NCBI GenBank assembly: GCA_041488455.1
Contig: JBGPPG010000165.1
Span: forward strand, 1 to 6,220
Length of the DNA: 6,220 nucleotides
From: DASQPE01 sp041488455
Lineage (GTDB): Bacteria; Gemmatimonadota; Gemmatimonadetes; Gemmatimonadales; GWC2-71-9
Direction of reading: 5' to 3'
In this document: positions 5,965 to 6,220 of the stretch, in pieces
How the letters are laid out: every line of letters begins with the position of its first letter
How positions within the stretch are numbered: the stretch's first letter is position 1
The notes under the pieces: model-generated
Databases searched by the model: none
What the model saw: only the letters and a program-made list of their open reading frames with translations
What the model was told of the DNA's origin: nothing
Program-made: the position numbers and the translations under genes

Positions 5965-6220
5965 TTACCGGCCGTCGAGAGCGAGATTCAACGCCAGCAC
6001 GTTGACGCGGGGCTCCCCCAGGAGGCCGAGGAAGCGTCCCTCGGTATGCCGGTCGACGAGCGCGCGCACCGCGTCCGGCGCGAGCTTGCGCTCCCGCGCG
6101 ACGCGAGAGACCTGGTAGAGCGCCGCGGCCGGGCTGATGTGGGGATCGAGCCCGCTGCCGGACGCGGTCACGAGATCCACCGGGACCGCCGCCTTGTTGG
6201 TCGGGTCCGCGGCCCGGAGC
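5965..6220 (-). CDS. kdpC: Potassium-transporting ATPase subunit KdpC, C-terminal part
   Basis: KdpC is the small inner-membrane subunit that stabilises the KdpFABC high-affinity K+ pump. The 84 complete codons visible end at a TAA (5965-5967) and run off the right edge. They include the highly conserved block VDLVTASGSGLDPHISPAAA followed by YQV, and the end motif LLGEPRVNVLALNLALDG, both diagnostic for the KdpC C-terminus. Full-length KdpC is usually about 190-200 residues, so the N-terminal helix and first half lie outside the window. A GTG at 6178-6180 is internal, not the start, because the conserved sequence continues upstream of it (LRAADPTNKAAVP). The porin gene follows after 24 nt. 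kdpD/kdpE regulators are not in the window. Confidence 0.96.
   Translation of the reverse strand, partial: LRAADPTNKAAVPVDLVTASGSGLDPHISPAAALYQVSRVARERKLAPDAVRALVDRHTEGRFLGLLGEPRVNVLALNLALDGR

Overview
The window is GC-rich DNA, apparently chromosomal, from a diderm (Gram-negative-type) bacterium. The evidence is a signal-peptide-bearing outer-membrane beta-barrel protein alongside SecF, FtsH and KdpC, all with strong G/C third-position bias and frequent GTG/TTG starts. Uncultured soil lineages such as Rokubacteria/Methylomirabilota or Acidobacteria would fit, but this is an impression only; the window contains no rRNA or marker gene that settles it. No mobile element, CRISPR array, tRNA or rRNA was recognised.

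Layout. Almost everything is on the minus strand, so transcription runs from high to low coordinates. At the right edge is the C-terminal part of kdpC (5965-6220), followed after 24 nt by an OmpL/BBP2-like porin (4672-5940). This is the distal end of a kdp potassium-uptake operon. A small plus-strand gene (4422-4646, two-helix membrane protein) converges on the porin, with 25 nt between the stop codons. It diverges, across 44 nt, from a second minus-strand unit: a 64-aa single-helix/coiled-coil protein (4183-4377), then secF (3217-4170), a 183-nt gap, ftsH (1099-3033), and the N-terminal 349 codons of a UPF0182-family membrane protein (1-1049), which runs off the left edge. An 18-codon reading frame with its own Shine-Dalgarno bridges ftsH and UPF0182, overlapping both (ATGA at one end, GTGA at the other).

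How the parts may work together. SecF (completing membrane protein translocation) and FtsH (ATP- and zinc-dependent membrane protein quality control) form a plausible membrane-proteostasis group. It ends with a UPF0182 protein that carries large membrane and soluble parts and has no known function. The kdpC-porin pair suggests coupling of inner-membrane K+ import to outer-membrane permeability. No secD lies directly upstream of secF, and ftsH is not in the classical tilS-ftsH-folP context, so both may be second copies or relocated genes.

I found no clear new defence or mobile system. The most interesting points are the orphan secF with its small membrane partner, the coupling micro-ORF, the kdp-linked porin, and the ftsH-UPF0182 pairing.
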